Part shown: positions 9,007-16,992 of the stretch, piece after piece
How the letters are laid out: each line of letters starts with the position of its first letter
Position numbering within the stretch: position 1 is the stretch's first letter
NCBI RefSeq assembly: GCF_014698235.1
Contig: NZ_JACJSP010000001.1
Span: 124,001 to 188,000 of the forward strand
DNA length: 64,000 nt
DNA from: Limnothrix sp. FACHB-406
GTDB lineage: Bacteria > Cyanobacteriota > Cyanobacteriia > CACIAM-69d
Direction: 5' to 3'
Made by a program: the position numbers and the translations under genes
Notes under the pieces: model-generated
What the model was told of the DNA's origin: nothing
The model's input: the letters and a program-made list of their open reading frames with translations, nothing else
The model's database searches: none

Positions 9007-9454
9007 TTTGGTGTGGAGTCCGGGGGCGAGGGCCAAAGGTTAAAGCACTGATGGCCAGGATTTGGGATTAGAGCTAGCTTCGCTAAACAAAACCAGGTTG
9101 AGAAACTTGACTAAAAATCAGTTCAAAACTGGCTTTAAAAAGCAAACTAAAACTCCAGGTTGCGGGTTTATTTCCCAAGCACCAGCTTCTGGATTAAGAC
9201 AATAACTGGGAGACTGCCTAGGAAAATATCTGGAGGGTATTCGGAGAAACGTCTAAAGAAATAATTGGGGGAAACCTGAGTGAACAGCTCGCATGAAAAC
9301 AGGTTAACCGAAAAGCTTGAATGGAAAATTGAGTTACTAACTATCCTGCTTTCGATCCTAAGCTAAGGTTAGAGGGGTCACCGACAAAGAATCTTGAGCT
9401 TAGATTAAAGTTTTGGACAATTTTTGGACAATATTTAAGGAAATTAAACAGTTT
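9007..9454. other. Spacer, no gene seen
   Basis: About 450 bases between two minus-strand genes, more AT-rich than its surroundings. There are no convincing frames, no tRNA-like arms and no strong hairpin. It presumably contains the promoter of the gene ending at 8497. Confidence 0.5.
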
Positions 9455-10027
9455 TTATCCAGTTGTTAAGGATTGACCGATCGCCCGTAAATTCACTGCA
9501 AAGCCCGCTGTGACCAGATAACAGGCATTGGATCGACTACCCAATTCCCGCACGAGTTTGCCGAGGCGATCGCGAAACAGGCGACCAGCGGGGAAGGCCG
9601 GAACCACACCCCAGCCCGTTTCTTCGGCCACAAAAATACACATGGCTGGCAAGGCCGCACAGGTGGCCAACAGCACTTCACAGGTTTGTTGCCATTCGGG
9701 ATCGGGGCGATCGAGCCAGTTGGCCACCCAAGTTCCCAGTGAATCCACCAGCAAGCAACTATCGGCGGGCGCTTGGCCCAAGGCCGCAGCCAGCTCCAGC
9801 GGCACTTCCCAATTTTGCCAAGTTTCCGGGCGGCGCTGGCGGTGTTGGGCCACACGATCGGCCCACTCTTGATCCTGGGGATCCAAGTACGAGGTAGCCA
9901 CATAGATGACCGATCGCCCCGAGGCCGCGGCCAACCGTTCCGCCCACTCACTCTTGCCCGATCGCGCCGGCCCCGTCACCAGCACCACCCGTGACCATCC
10001 CGATTCTGAAGTCTGAGGCTGAGTCAT
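9455..10027 (-). CDS. cobU: Bifunctional adenosylcobinamide kinase / cobinamide-phosphate guanylyltransferase
   Basis: Phosphorylates adenosylcobinamide and then forms adenosyl-GDP-cobinamide in nucleotide-loop assembly of B12. At 190 residues it has the normal family length. It has the P-loop VTGPARSGKSEWAE (about 17-30), the segment VIYVATSYLDPQDQEWADRVAQHRQRRP containing the family's guanylylated histidine region (HRxRRP), LLVDSLGTWVANWL and VAEETGWGVVPAFPAGRLFRDRLG. All are characteristic of CobU/CobP. The start at 10027 (MTQPQTSESGW) leaves a short arm before the P-loop. It is a functional partner of the CobO at 2.3-2.9 kb although not in one operon. Confidence 0.94.
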   Translation of the reverse strand: MTQPQTSESGWSRVVLVTGPARSGKSEWAERLAAASGRSVIYVATSYLDPQDQEWADRVAQHRQRRPETWQNWEVPLELAAALGQAPADSCLLVDSLGTWVANWLDRPDPEWQQTCEVLLATCAALPAMCIFVAEETGWGVVPAFPAGRLFRDRLGKLVRELGSRSNACYLVTAGFAVNLRAIGQSLTTG

Positions 10028-10078
10028 GATGATGGGTTGCCCAATCGGGGTTACTCAGGGGGCTACTTAAGGGGCTTT

Positions 10079-10162
10079 GCCCGGTTAATTGCCCGGTTAA
10101 TTGCTCAATGAATTGCTCAATGAATTGCTCAACAAACTGCTCAGTAAAGCATTCGGTGAATG
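10079..10162. repeat. 12-bp tandem repeat, seven units
   Basis: Seven consecutive 12-bp units, starting with two GCCCGGTTAATT, then two GCTCAATGAATT and three decayed copies. They fill the spacer between cobU and the membrane-protein gene that ends at 10165. The period is exact although the units diverge. Confidence 0.9.
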
Positions 10163-10164
10163 AG

Positions 10165-10623
10165 CTACTCGCTGACCCGCGACATCAAAAACCAAGGGGC
10201 CAGCCCGATCGCGCTCCCAATGCCCACAGCACTGGCCGCCAACATTTGCCAAAACGATTGCCAGCGCGATCGGCCCGCCACCCGCAATTCCACCTTGGCC
10301 AAAAATTCCGCCGCCAACAACAACATCACATCCGTTGTAATGTCCAACCGCGACAGCACAATCACCACGCCCATTGCTGCCAAAATTGCGCCCCCGAAAG
10401 ACTTGGTGGCCGTTTGAAACCAAGAAAAACGCCCAAACTCTGGCCAAGGCAACTTAAGGGTAAACAGGGCCGCCAAAGCCACGGCCACCAACAAAGCCAC
10501 TCCCGCCACCTCTACCAGCGAGGGGGGCCGGGGCACAGCCAGCAACGCCACCCAACTCAAGGCTAAGTAAACCAACGCCAGGATGAATAGCGATAGTCCG
10601 GTGTAGTTGTTGTATAAGCGCAT
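10165..10623 (-). CDS. Small integral membrane protein, function unknown
   Basis: A 152-residue protein from the ATG at 10623 (MRLYNNYTGLSLFILALVYL); an upstream ATG at 10644 is possible. It has four or five hydrophobic segments: LSLFILALVYLALSWVALL, VAGVALLVAVALAALFTL, FGGAILAAMGVVIVL, VMLLLAAEFLA and AASAVGIGSAIGLAPWFLM. There is no catalytic motif and I do not recognise the family. A 12-bp tandem repeat begins right after its stop. Confidence 0.6.
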   Translation of the reverse strand: MRLYNNYTGLSLFILALVYLALSWVALLAVPRPPSLVEVAGVALLVAVALAALFTLKLPWPEFGRFSWFQTATKSFGGAILAAMGVVIVLSRLDITTDVMLLLAAEFLAKVELRVAGRSRWQSFWQMLAASAVGIGSAIGLAPWFLMSRVSE

Positions 10624-10732
10624 GGAACCTTGTCTCCTCTTCAACTACAAGGTTTTGTCTGTAAAAAAGGCAATTTTCCTGGAAAATCAATGCGTAATTG
10701 AGAGGCTAATGAATTTTAGGAAATCGGAGAAG

Positions 10733-11137
10733 TTAAAAGCTAGTGGAAATGGCTTGAACCGGGCAGGTGGGAACACATTGCTCGCAAACTACACAGCGCG
10801 ATCGAGCAAATTCTAGGCGGAAAGTTTCTGGGTGCAGCGACAACGCCCCCGTGGGACAAACGCCCGTACAAAGACCGCAGTGGACACAGCTTGCTTCATC
10901 GATCGAGATTTCTCGATTGGCAGAAGAAACATCAATATCGAGGGATTCCATCCACTCCATGGCCGCGTCCATTTGGTCAATGTCGCCAATGAGTTCAACG
11001 ACTAATTTTCCAACGCGATCGGGGGCCACTTGCGCTCGAATGATGTTGGCAGCCACATTAAATTCTTTCGCCAATCGATAGGTGATTGGCATTTGCACCG
11101 CATGTTTCGGAAAGGTGAGTGTGACGCGCTTTTTCAA
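10733..11137 (-). CDS. NIL-domain 4Fe-4S ferredoxin
   Basis: A 134-residue protein with an N-terminal NIL domain (about 1-75, including PITYRLAKEFNVAANIIRAQV, the ligand-binding fold also found on methionine ABC ATPases) and a C-terminal bacterial-type ferredoxin. The cluster cysteines are C84, C87, C90 and C94, then C115, C118, C121 and C125, each set ending CP, so two [4Fe-4S] clusters are expected. NIL-ferredoxins occur widely in cyanobacteria and are suspected of roles in sulfur/methionine-linked electron transfer; the partner is unknown. The spacer upstream carries a 10-bp repeat. Confidence 0.9.
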   Translation of the reverse strand: MKKRVTLTFPKHAVQMPITYRLAKEFNVAANIIRAQVAPDRVGKLVVELIGDIDQMDAAMEWMESLDIDVSSANREISIDEASCVHCGLCTGVCPTGALSLHPETFRLEFARSRCVVCEQCVPTCPVQAISTSF

Positions 11138-11180
11138 AACAAATCACCGCCAGCGAACGATCGGGGGAACCAGGGCAATC

Positions 11181-11260
11181 GGGTCAATTCAGGTCAACTT
11201 AGGTTAATTCGGCTTAGTTCAAATTGGTTCAGATTAGTTCAGATCGGTTCAGATCAATAT
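11181..11260. repeat. 10-bp degenerate tandem repeat
   Basis: Eight 10-bp units of the form AGGTCAACTT, AGATTAGTTC, AGATCGGTTC occur in a row in the 559-bp spacer (11138-11696) between the divergent NIL-ferredoxin and thioredoxin genes. The rest of that spacer shows no gene or clear signal. Confidence 0.75.
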
Positions 11261-11696
11261 AGGGAAAACCACAGCGCTCGGGCCGGCGGACAGGCCGATC
11301 GAGCCTTCAGCGACCAATACCCCCTAAATCCTAAATAGCGAGCGGCCCATCCAGCGGTGACTCAACAAGCCCATGAAGACATGTAACGAAGTTGTTACAA
11401 TCAAAATAGCCCTTGCAGAATACTGTTAACCCTAGAACACTGACCGAAGCGCCAATCACCGAAAGCGGTCGTGATTGGGGTCGTGGGGGCGATCCCGTTG
11501 GTTTCGGAGTTGCGGGATTTGGGCGATCGGCCCAACCTGCGCCGAAAATTCTGGAGCACCAGCCACGGGGAACCAGAAACGAGTAACCAAAAAAAGTTCG
11601 GGACCGATCGTCCTTGGCTCTTGAGGACTGTATCGCTAGCCTAGCACCAGAACTGAGCCGCCATTCCGCTTTGCCCTCTTGTTTTGCCATTCTGCC

Positions 11697-12320
11697 ATGA
11701 GCCAGCTTTCTCCTGAACCGACTTCCCAGCCCTCAACCGTGATCCCCGGAGCTGCCGCGGCCGTTAGTCGTCTGCCAAATTTGGTGGTGGCCATTGTGGC
11801 GGCGTTGTTGGGGGTGGTGTTGTTTTTAGGGCTACGCACGGAACCCAACAGCAACATTCTGGAACGGCTGGCACGTGATTCTGTGCCGTTGGATCAGGCG
11901 ATCGTCAATGGCAAGCCGACGGTGCTGGAGTTCTATGCAGATTGGTGTACCAGTTGCCAGGCCATGGCGAATGATTTGCGGGAGTTGAAGCAGGACTATG
12001 GCGATCGGGTCAATTTCTCGATGCTGAATGTGGACAACACCAAATGGCTACCCGAAATTCTGAGCTATCGAGTGGATGGAATTCCGCACTTTGTCTTTTT
12101 GAATGCCCAGGGTCAGGAGTTGGCCCAGGCGATCGGGGAGCAGCCGAAATCAATCATGGCGGCGAATTTGGCGGCCTTGGCTGACGGAACCGTCATCTTG
12201 CCCTATGCGAAGGTCAACGAAGGTCAAACCTCTGAGTTTGATGCTCCGTTGTCTGGAGATGCGGCCCAAAAATCGGCGGCAACGGATCCTCGCAGTCATG
12301 GTGCGTCAGTTGCCAATTAG
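11697..12320 (+). CDS. txlA: Membrane-anchored thioredoxin, TxlA/HCF164 type
   Basis: A 207-residue protein with a single N-terminal membrane anchor (about 30-46, LVVAIVAALLGVVLFLG) and a thioredoxin domain carrying the active site W-C84-T-S-C87. HCF164 of chloroplasts and TxlA of cyanobacteria deliver reducing power into the thylakoid lumen for cytochrome b6f assembly. The motif EFYADWCTSCQAMANDL and the later cis-proline region GIPHFVFLNAQGQE fit this group. I chose the ATG at 11697 (MSQLSPEPT); an ATG six codons upstream is less likely. A polar tail follows residue 175. Confidence 0.88.
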   Translation: MSQLSPEPTSQPSTVIPGAAAAVSRLPNLVVAIVAALLGVVLFLGLRTEPNSNILERLARDSVPLDQAIVNGKPTVLEFYADWCTSCQAMANDLRELKQDYGDRVNFSMLNVDNTKWLPEILSYRVDGIPHFVFLNAQGQELAQAIGEQPKSIMAANLAALADGTVILPYAKVNEGQTSEFDAPLSGDAAQKSAATDPRSHGASVAN

Positions 12321-12464
12321 GACAGGGTAACCGGCCGTGAATGTCGGGAATGCTCAACAGTCCCTAAAACCACCAGTCTAGAAGTTTCTAAAAAACCTCT
12401 AGCAACTTCTAGAAATACGGCTAGAACTACAGCCGTCCATTTTTACTTTTCCTTGGCCCCTGGC

Positions 12465-12986
12465 ATGTCTTCCCGTCTTTTTACAACTCGAACTCAACTG
12501 GCTCGTGGCCAAGGTAAATCGGTTGTGCCGCGAGTTTATGAACAGTCGATCGCAATTCAGGCTAGTGCCACGGCGGTTGAGTGGTGCTTCACCGATCGCG
12601 AGCTGATGCATCGGTGGCTAAACCCAGCCCTGCGCTGTGATCCCGTGGGCGATCGCTGGGGAACCGATTTGGGCGATCGCACCCGATTTGTGTTGCAAAT
12701 TCCCCTGCTGGAACCGGCGCTGCAATGCACGGTGGCGGAGCGATCGCCTGGCAAAATTGTTTGGGCTTTTTCTGGCTTTTTTGTGGGGCGCGACTCTTGG
12801 GAATGTATTCCCGATGGATCCGGCACTCAGTTAATCAATCGGTTTGAGTTTGTGATCCCCAATCCCCTTGTTCGCTGGGGGTTCGATCGGGTGGCGGCTG
12901 GCTGGGTGCAAGGCGACATGCAAGCCCAGCTCCGTCGTCTGAAGCGCGTGGCCGAGGAAGTCTACCACCTGCGATCGGGGCGATAG
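12465..12986 (+). CDS. SRPBCC (START-like) family protein
   Basis: A 173-residue protein of the Bet v1/START fold, which binds hydrophobic ligands in a large cavity. The pattern begins at VYEQSIAIQASATAVEWCFTD (typical SRPBCC opening, strand plus helix), continues RWLNPALRC, RFVLQIPLLEPALQCTVAE and SWECIPDGSGTQLINRFEF, and ends in the long C-terminal helix QGDMQAQLRRLKRVAEEVYHL. The ATG at 12465 is the best start; a TTG four codons upstream is possible. Ligand and role are unknown; there are no operon partners. Confidence 0.75.
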   Translation: MSSRLFTTRTQLARGQGKSVVPRVYEQSIAIQASATAVEWCFTDRELMHRWLNPALRCDPVGDRWGTDLGDRTRFVLQIPLLEPALQCTVAERSPGKIVWAFSGFFVGRDSWECIPDGSGTQLINRFEFVIPNPLVRWGFDRVAAGWVQGDMQAQLRRLKRVAEEVYHLRSGR

Positions 12987-13351
12987 CACTGTCCTACGTA
13001 AAATTACGTAACCAAAATAGAACATTGTCCGGAAATCGCCGTCAAGCTCTCTAAAAGACAGTAGAGTTCAGAAGGATAGCCTCTTTTCCTGCGGCTTTTT
13101 CAGGTGGGCTTTCCTTCGTTCTGGTTTTTTCTTGGATGAGCACCATGGTCGATTCATTTTGCCATGGGTTCATTCACCGACTTTTTTGATTTCTGGATTG
13201 ATTTCTGGATTGATTTCTGGATAAATTCCTGAGTTGATTCCTGGATGAATTTCTAGATCAATTCCTGGATTGGTTTCCATGGAGTCGGTGAAAATACCAG
13301 TTCCTCGCCACAGATCTGCCACCGAACTGCTACGTTGTCGGAGGGTTTGGT
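12987..13351. other. Spacer with 12-bp repeat and a clear ribosome site
   Basis: 365 bases between two plus-strand genes. It holds the tandem repeat at 13188-13271 and, at 13340-13345, GGAGGG six bases before the ATG at 13352, which fixes the start of the next gene. Confidence 0.6.
13188..13271. repeat. 12-bp tandem repeat, seven units, GATTTCTGGATT type
   Basis: Seven exact-length 12-bp units: GATTTCTGGATT twice, GATTTCTGGATA, then AATTCCTGAGTT, GATTCCTGGATG, AATTTCTAGATC and AATTCCTGGATT. The same theme (TTTCTGGATTGG, TTTCTGATTGAT) recurs in frame in the linker of the CHAT-CHASE2 gene near 38.2 kb. Confidence 0.92.
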
Positions 13352-13576
13352 ATGTCTAGAGCATCTTCAATGCACCTTGCTCCCCAGGAGCTAACATCCA
13401 TCGAGCAGGATGTTTTACGTGTTATTCAACAGTGCGATCGCAAGGGTTTTGCAGCCACGTTGGATTTGATTCAAGTGAACACGGGCTATGCGCTGGACGC
13501 GATCGAGCGGGCCGTTGAACATTTGATTCAAAGCCGTCTAATTCGTCCTCTGAATACGGAAGCTTGGGGTGATTGA
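13352..13576 (+). CDS. Small protein, possible winged-helix DNA-binding fold
   Basis: A 74-residue protein with a strong GGAGGG ribosome site. The helical pattern SIEQDVLRVIQQCDRKGFAATLDLIQVNTGYALDAIERAVEHLIQSRLI looks like helix, helix, recognition helix and start of a wing, as in small winged-helix proteins. No family is recognised by name. It is followed by 76 bases and then the convergent lpxD. Confidence 0.65.
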   Translation: MSRASSMHLAPQELTSIEQDVLRVIQQCDRKGFAATLDLIQVNTGYALDAIERAVEHLIQSRLIRPLNTEAWGD

Positions 13577-13652
13577 TTGCGGGCCGGCGGAATAGGAAAT
13601 TTCACTGAAGAAACTTCACTGAAGACTGCTCCCAATCATCTAGCCTTTCCCT

Positions 13653-14699
13653 CTAGTCCTTGAGGCCCAAGTGGGATTGAATCTGTCGCAGCAGCTTGTG
13701 CATTTCGGGCAAGCGGCGATAGATGGCTGAGGTTCTGAGCCATTGACTGTTGGAAATGGCTGGGTAGCCGGAGACAATCTCACCGGCCGGTACGTCACTG
13801 TGCAAACCGGACTTGGAGGAGGCGATCGCCCGATCGCCCATTTTGACGTTGTTGGCCACGCCCACCTGCCCGGCCAGAATCACCCCTTTGCCCAATTCCA
13901 CGCCCCCTGCCAAGCCCGCTTGGGCCGCGATCGCGCAGCCTTCGCCCAGTTGGCAGCCATGGCCAATGTGAACCATATTGTCAAGCTTTGTGCCCCGGCC
14001 AATGCGGGTTTCGCCCATGGCTGGCCGATCGATCGTGCTGTTGACTCCCACATCCACACCGTCTTCGAGCACAACGCGCCCGGTTTGATCCAGCTTTTGC
14101 CAGCCTTGGGCCGTGGGCACAAAGCCAAATCCTTCATCGCCAATGACTGCGCCACTGTGGATGATGCAATGTTGCCCAATGATCGATCGCTCGTGGATGG
14201 TGCAGTTGGCATGGAGCCAGGAATCGGCCCCGATCGACGCACCCCCATAAATCACCACATTGGCCATTAAGCAAACCCGATCCCCGATCGTCACCCCCTC
14301 ATAAATCGCCACATGGGGCCCGATCGACACTTCCTGACCCAGTTGCACAGTCGGATCAATCCAGGCGCTGGGGTGAATCCCCGGCTTGGGTTTAAAGGGT
14401 TGATAGAACAGCCGCACTGCCACGGCAAATAGCATTTTGGGATCTTGCACCGCCACCCAGGCCAACCCCAGCTCGCGAGCTTGGCTAATTAGCTCAGGAC
14501 GGTTGGGCAAAATCACGGCGGCTCGGGTGCTTTCCAAGCAGTCCGCAAATTTATCGCCTTCCAAATAGGTCAACTGACCGCCCTGGGCCTGGGCGATCGG
14601 GGCGATCGTTGTCAGTTCAGGATCATCCGCCAAGGAAAATTGATCGAAGGGGCGATCGCTCAGCTTTTCTAACTGCTTTAATAATTCGCTAAATTTCAT
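13653..14699 (-). CDS. lpxD: UDP-3-O-acylglucosamine N-acyltransferase
   Basis: Third acylation step of lipid A biosynthesis: adds a 3-hydroxyacyl chain to UDP-3-O-acylglucosamine in the cytoplasm. The 348-residue product begins MKFSELLKQLEKL, has the N-terminal uridine-binding domain (to about 100) and then a left-handed beta helix of hexapeptide repeats (IGPHVAIYEGVTIGDRVCL and onward). The conserved catalytic-histidine segment is GTKLDNMVHIGHGCQLGE, followed by AAQAGLAGGVELGKGVILAGQVGVANNVKMGD. A C-terminal helix follows. It is monocistronic here, whereas lpxD often clusters with lpxA and fabZ elsewhere. Confidence 0.95.
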   Translation of the reverse strand: MKFSELLKQLEKLSDRPFDQFSLADDPELTTIAPIAQAQGGQLTYLEGDKFADCLESTRAAVILPNRPELISQARELGLAWVAVQDPKMLFAVAVRLFYQPFKPKPGIHPSAWIDPTVQLGQEVSIGPHVAIYEGVTIGDRVCLMANVVIYGGASIGADSWLHANCTIHERSIIGQHCIIHSGAVIGDEGFGFVPTAQGWQKLDQTGRVVLEDGVDVGVNSTIDRPAMGETRIGRGTKLDNMVHIGHGCQLGEGCAIAAQAGLAGGVELGKGVILAGQVGVANNVKMGDRAIASSKSGLHSDVPAGEIVSGYPAISNSQWLRTSAIYRRLPEMHKLLRQIQSHLGLKD

Positions 14700-14724
14700 G
14701 GCTCAAACTTAACGGCTTAAATCT

Positions 14725-14769
14725 ATTCAAACTTAAGTTATTCAGACTCAAGTTATTCAAACTCAAGAG
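14725..14769. repeat. 15-bp tandem repeat, three units
   Basis: Three 15-bp units (ATTCAAACTTAAGTT, ATTCAGACTCAAGTT, ATTCAAACTCAAGAG) lie just upstream of lpxD in the lpxD-pgk spacer. Confidence 0.88.
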
Positions 14770-14908
14770 TCATTCCAAAAACCCCAAGTAGGAAAGCGGA
14801 AACCCGGTTGGGGACGCACCGTCGTGCGCCCTCGCAGGAGGATTGCAACGATGGTGTGCCCCCAGATTCCATATGAAGATTGCAAGGCAAGGGATGAGGA
14901 TTGCAAGG

Positions 14909-14928
14909 CAAGGGGCTTAAGCCCCTTG
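14909..14928. repeat. Dispersed perfect palindrome, copy 2
   Basis: The 20-bp core CAAGGGGCTTAAGCCCCTTG lies in the spacer downstream of pgk. It is identical to the cores at 6406-6425 and 62629-62648. It is preceded by partial direct repeats of GATTGCAAGGCAAGGG. Confidence 0.85.
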
Positions 14929-14988
14929 TCCCTACGGTCTTCAGGGATTCCTGCAATCTTCAGCGGTTAATGGATCCTAGCCTGAGAT

Positions 14989-16194
14989 TTAGGCTTCATC
15001 CAATGCCGCAATCCCAGGCAGCACTTTGCCTTCCAGCAACTCCAAGCTTGCACCGCCACCGGTCGAAATGTGGCTCATTTGGTCAGCCACACCCACCTTT
15101 TCCACCGCTGCCACCGAGTCGCCACCACCAATAATCGTGGTCACGCCCTTCGGAGTCAGGGTCGCCAAGGTTTCCGCGATCGCCTTGGTGCCAGCCGCGA
15201 ACTTGTCGAACTCGAACACGCCCATGGGCCCGTTCCAGATCACCGATTGGCAGGTTTCCAGCGCCTTTTGGAACGCCGCCACCGAGTCGGGGCCAATGTC
15301 CAGACCCATCCAGCCATCGGGGATTGCATCCACGCTGACGGTTTGGCTGTTGGCATCGGGCGCAAAGTTATCGGCCAACACCACATCGGTCGGCAACAAC
15401 AGTTCCACGCCCTTGTCCTTGGCCTTCGCTTCCAGAGCGGAGGCCAGATCCAGCTTGTCATCTTCCACCAACGACTTGCCCACGGCCAAGCCGCGTGCTT
15501 TGTAGAAGGTGAAGATCATGCCACCGCCGATGAACAGCTTGTCCACCTTGTCCAGCAGGGTTTCGATCACGGTGATTTTGCTCGACACCTTCGAGCCACC
15601 CACAATTGCCGCTAGAGGACGCTTGGGGCTTTCGATCGCCGCTTGCAGGTATTGCAGTTCCTTTTCGATCAGGTAACCCGCAACGGAGGGGCTGAGGAAC
15701 TTGGTCACGCCTTCGGTGGAGGCATGGGCCCGGTGAGCCGTACCGAACGCATCGTTCACGTACAAATCAGCCAGCGAAGCCAGCTTCTTCGAGAACTCAG
15801 GATCGTTTGCTTCCTCTTCCGCGTAGAACCGCACGTTTTCCAGCAGCACCACATCGCCATCGTTCATGGCTGCAACCGTTGCTGCTGCCTCGTCGCCAAT
15901 GCAGTCGTCGGTTTTAACTACCGGTTTGCCCAGCAGTTCCGACAGGCGCACGGCCACGGGCGTGAGACGCATCGAATCAACAACCTTACCCTTAGGACGG
16001 CCGAAGTGGCTGGCCAGGATGACCTTCGCGCCTTTGCCGGTCAGGTCTTGGATTGTGGGCAGGGCGGCCCGAACCCGGGTGTCGTCGGTGATTTTGCCAG
16101 CATCGTCGAGAGGTACGTTGAAATCAACGCGCACAAGGACGCGCTTGCCAGCTACATCAGCCGCCGACAAATTTGCTACAGTTTTCTTTGACAC
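14989..16194 (-). CDS. pgk: Phosphoglycerate kinase
   Basis: Interconverts 1,3-bisphosphoglycerate and 3-phosphoglycerate with ADP/ATP in glycolysis and the Calvin cycle. The 401-residue protein has the N-terminal substrate site [13 protein letters not shown] and [21 protein letters not shown], the hinge ending in [11 protein letters not shown] and the C-terminal nucleotide site [19 protein letters not shown] and [11 protein letters not shown], so it is full length. Translation starts at a GTG (16192-16194) placed by a consensus ribosome site. A 12-bp repeat occupies the short divergent spacer. Confidence 0.98.
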   Translation of the reverse strand: MSKKTVANLSAADVAGKRVLVRVDFNVPLDDAGKITDDTRVRAALPTIQDLTGKGAKVILASHFGRPKGKVVDSMRLTPVAVRLSELLGKPVVKTDDCIGDEAAATVAAMNDGDVVLLENVRFYAEEEANDPEFSKKLASLADLYVNDAFGTAHRAHASTEGVTKFLSPSVAGYLIEKELQYLQAAIESPKRPLAAIVGGSKVSSKITVIETLLDKVDKLFIGGGMIFTFYKARGLAVGKSLVEDDKLDLASALEAKAKDKGVELLLPTDVVLADNFAPDANSQTVSVDAIPDGWMGLDIGPDSVAAFQKALETCQSVIWNGPMGVFEFDKFAAGTKAIAETLATLTPKGVTTIIGGGDSVAAVEKVGVADQMSHISTGGGASLELLEGKVLPGIAALDEA

Positions 16195-16202
16195 GATAAA
16201 AA

Positions 16203-16208
16203 CCTCCT
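16203..16208 (-). promoter_or_regulatory. Strong Shine-Dalgarno for pgk
   Basis: AGGAGG on the minus strand, eight bases before the GTG at 16194. It decides the non-ATG start of pgk. Confidence 0.85.
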
Positions 16209-16220
16209 TTCAATGCGTCT

Positions 16221-16268
16221 CGCGGAAATTCGCGCGGGAGTTTTCGCGGAAGTTCACGCGGTGAATAT
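16221..16268. repeat. 12-bp tandem repeat, four units, in the pgk promoter region
   Basis: Units CGCGGAAATTCG, CGCGGGAGTTTT, CGCGGAAGTTCA and CGCGGTGAATAT sit in the 86-bp spacer between the divergent pgk and universal-stress genes. The repeat must therefore overlap at least one promoter or leader. Confidence 0.85.
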
Positions 16269-16280
16269 TTTCCCCTAAAG

Positions 16281-16664
16281 ATGTTCGAGACGATTCTTTT
16301 TCCGATCGATCGATCGCCCGAATCTCGTGAGGCGGCCGAAACCGTTGCCCAACTGGCGCAACTGCACAACAGTCGATTAGTCATTCTGTCGGTCGTTCCC
16401 GGCCCCGATGAAGGGGCCATTGAAGCGGCTGAAACCCTCCTCAGCCGGGCTAAAGCCATGTTTGCTGAGCGGGGCCTCGAAGCCGAAGTGATTGAGCGCG
16501 AGGGAATGCCTGCGTTCACCATCTGTGATGTGGCCGATGAAGTGGAAGCCAGCCTGGTCGTCATGGGCAGCCGGGGCATGGGTCTAACCACCGAAGGAGC
16601 CGCCGAAAGCACTGCCCATCGCGTCATTGACTTGTCTCCCTGTCCGGTGTTGATCGTTCCTTAG
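16281..16664 (+). CDS. Universal stress protein, UspA family
   Basis: A 127-residue single-domain Usp protein. It begins MFETILFPIDRSPESREAAE, continues with SRLVILSVVPGP, and ends with the ATP-binding signature VVMGSRGMGLTTEGAAESTAHRVI followed by CPVLIVP. The G-2x-G-9x-G(S/T)-type loop is only partly kept (GSRGMGL...AES), so nucleotide binding is likely but not certain. It is divergent from pgk and followed by a terminator at 16833. Confidence 0.9.
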   Translation: MFETILFPIDRSPESREAAETVAQLAQLHNSRLVILSVVPGPDEGAIEAAETLLSRAKAMFAERGLEAEVIEREGMPAFTICDVADEVEASLVVMGSRGMGLTTEGAAESTAHRVIDLSPCPVLIVP

Positions 16665-16832
16665 CACCAGGGATTCGTAAAACAGCAAAGCCAACACCAG
16701 CCAAAATCAAAACTAAAACAAGCTTGTCTGAAGCCTTGGACTGGAGTAATTCTGCCAGGGAAAGTCAGTTTCTAAAGAGTTCCCGTGCATTTACGCCGGA
16801 GCGCGGCAGGCTTCATACATTGCTAAATTAGG

Positions 16833-16864
16833 GCGCTTTCCTTGCTAAAAAGGAGAGCGCTTTT
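16833..16864 (+). terminator. Intrinsic terminator after the Usp gene
   Basis: An 11-bp stem with one mismatch (GCGCTTTCCTT at 16833-16843 with AAGGAGAGCGC at 16850-16860) is followed directly by TTTT. It lies in the 328-base spacer between the Usp gene and the hybrid kinase, which otherwise shows nothing supported. Confidence 0.75.
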
Positions 16865-16992
16865 GCTTGTTATCAGAGTTATGGTGGGATTAATTCCTGC
16901 AAAAGCTTCCTGCAAAAGCTGGTTAGACCCATGCGACATTTCCCGGGACACCAGCGCCCCCCTTCTAACTCTGGGTCTTATTTTGGGTACTT

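Noticed and set aside
10079-10162. CRISPR-like array
   Set aside because: Units are 12 bp, contiguous and without spacers; it is a plain tandem repeat.
16281-16664. Linking the Usp gene to the hybrid kinase as one operon
   Set aside because: An intrinsic terminator at 16833-16864 and a 328-base spacer separate them.
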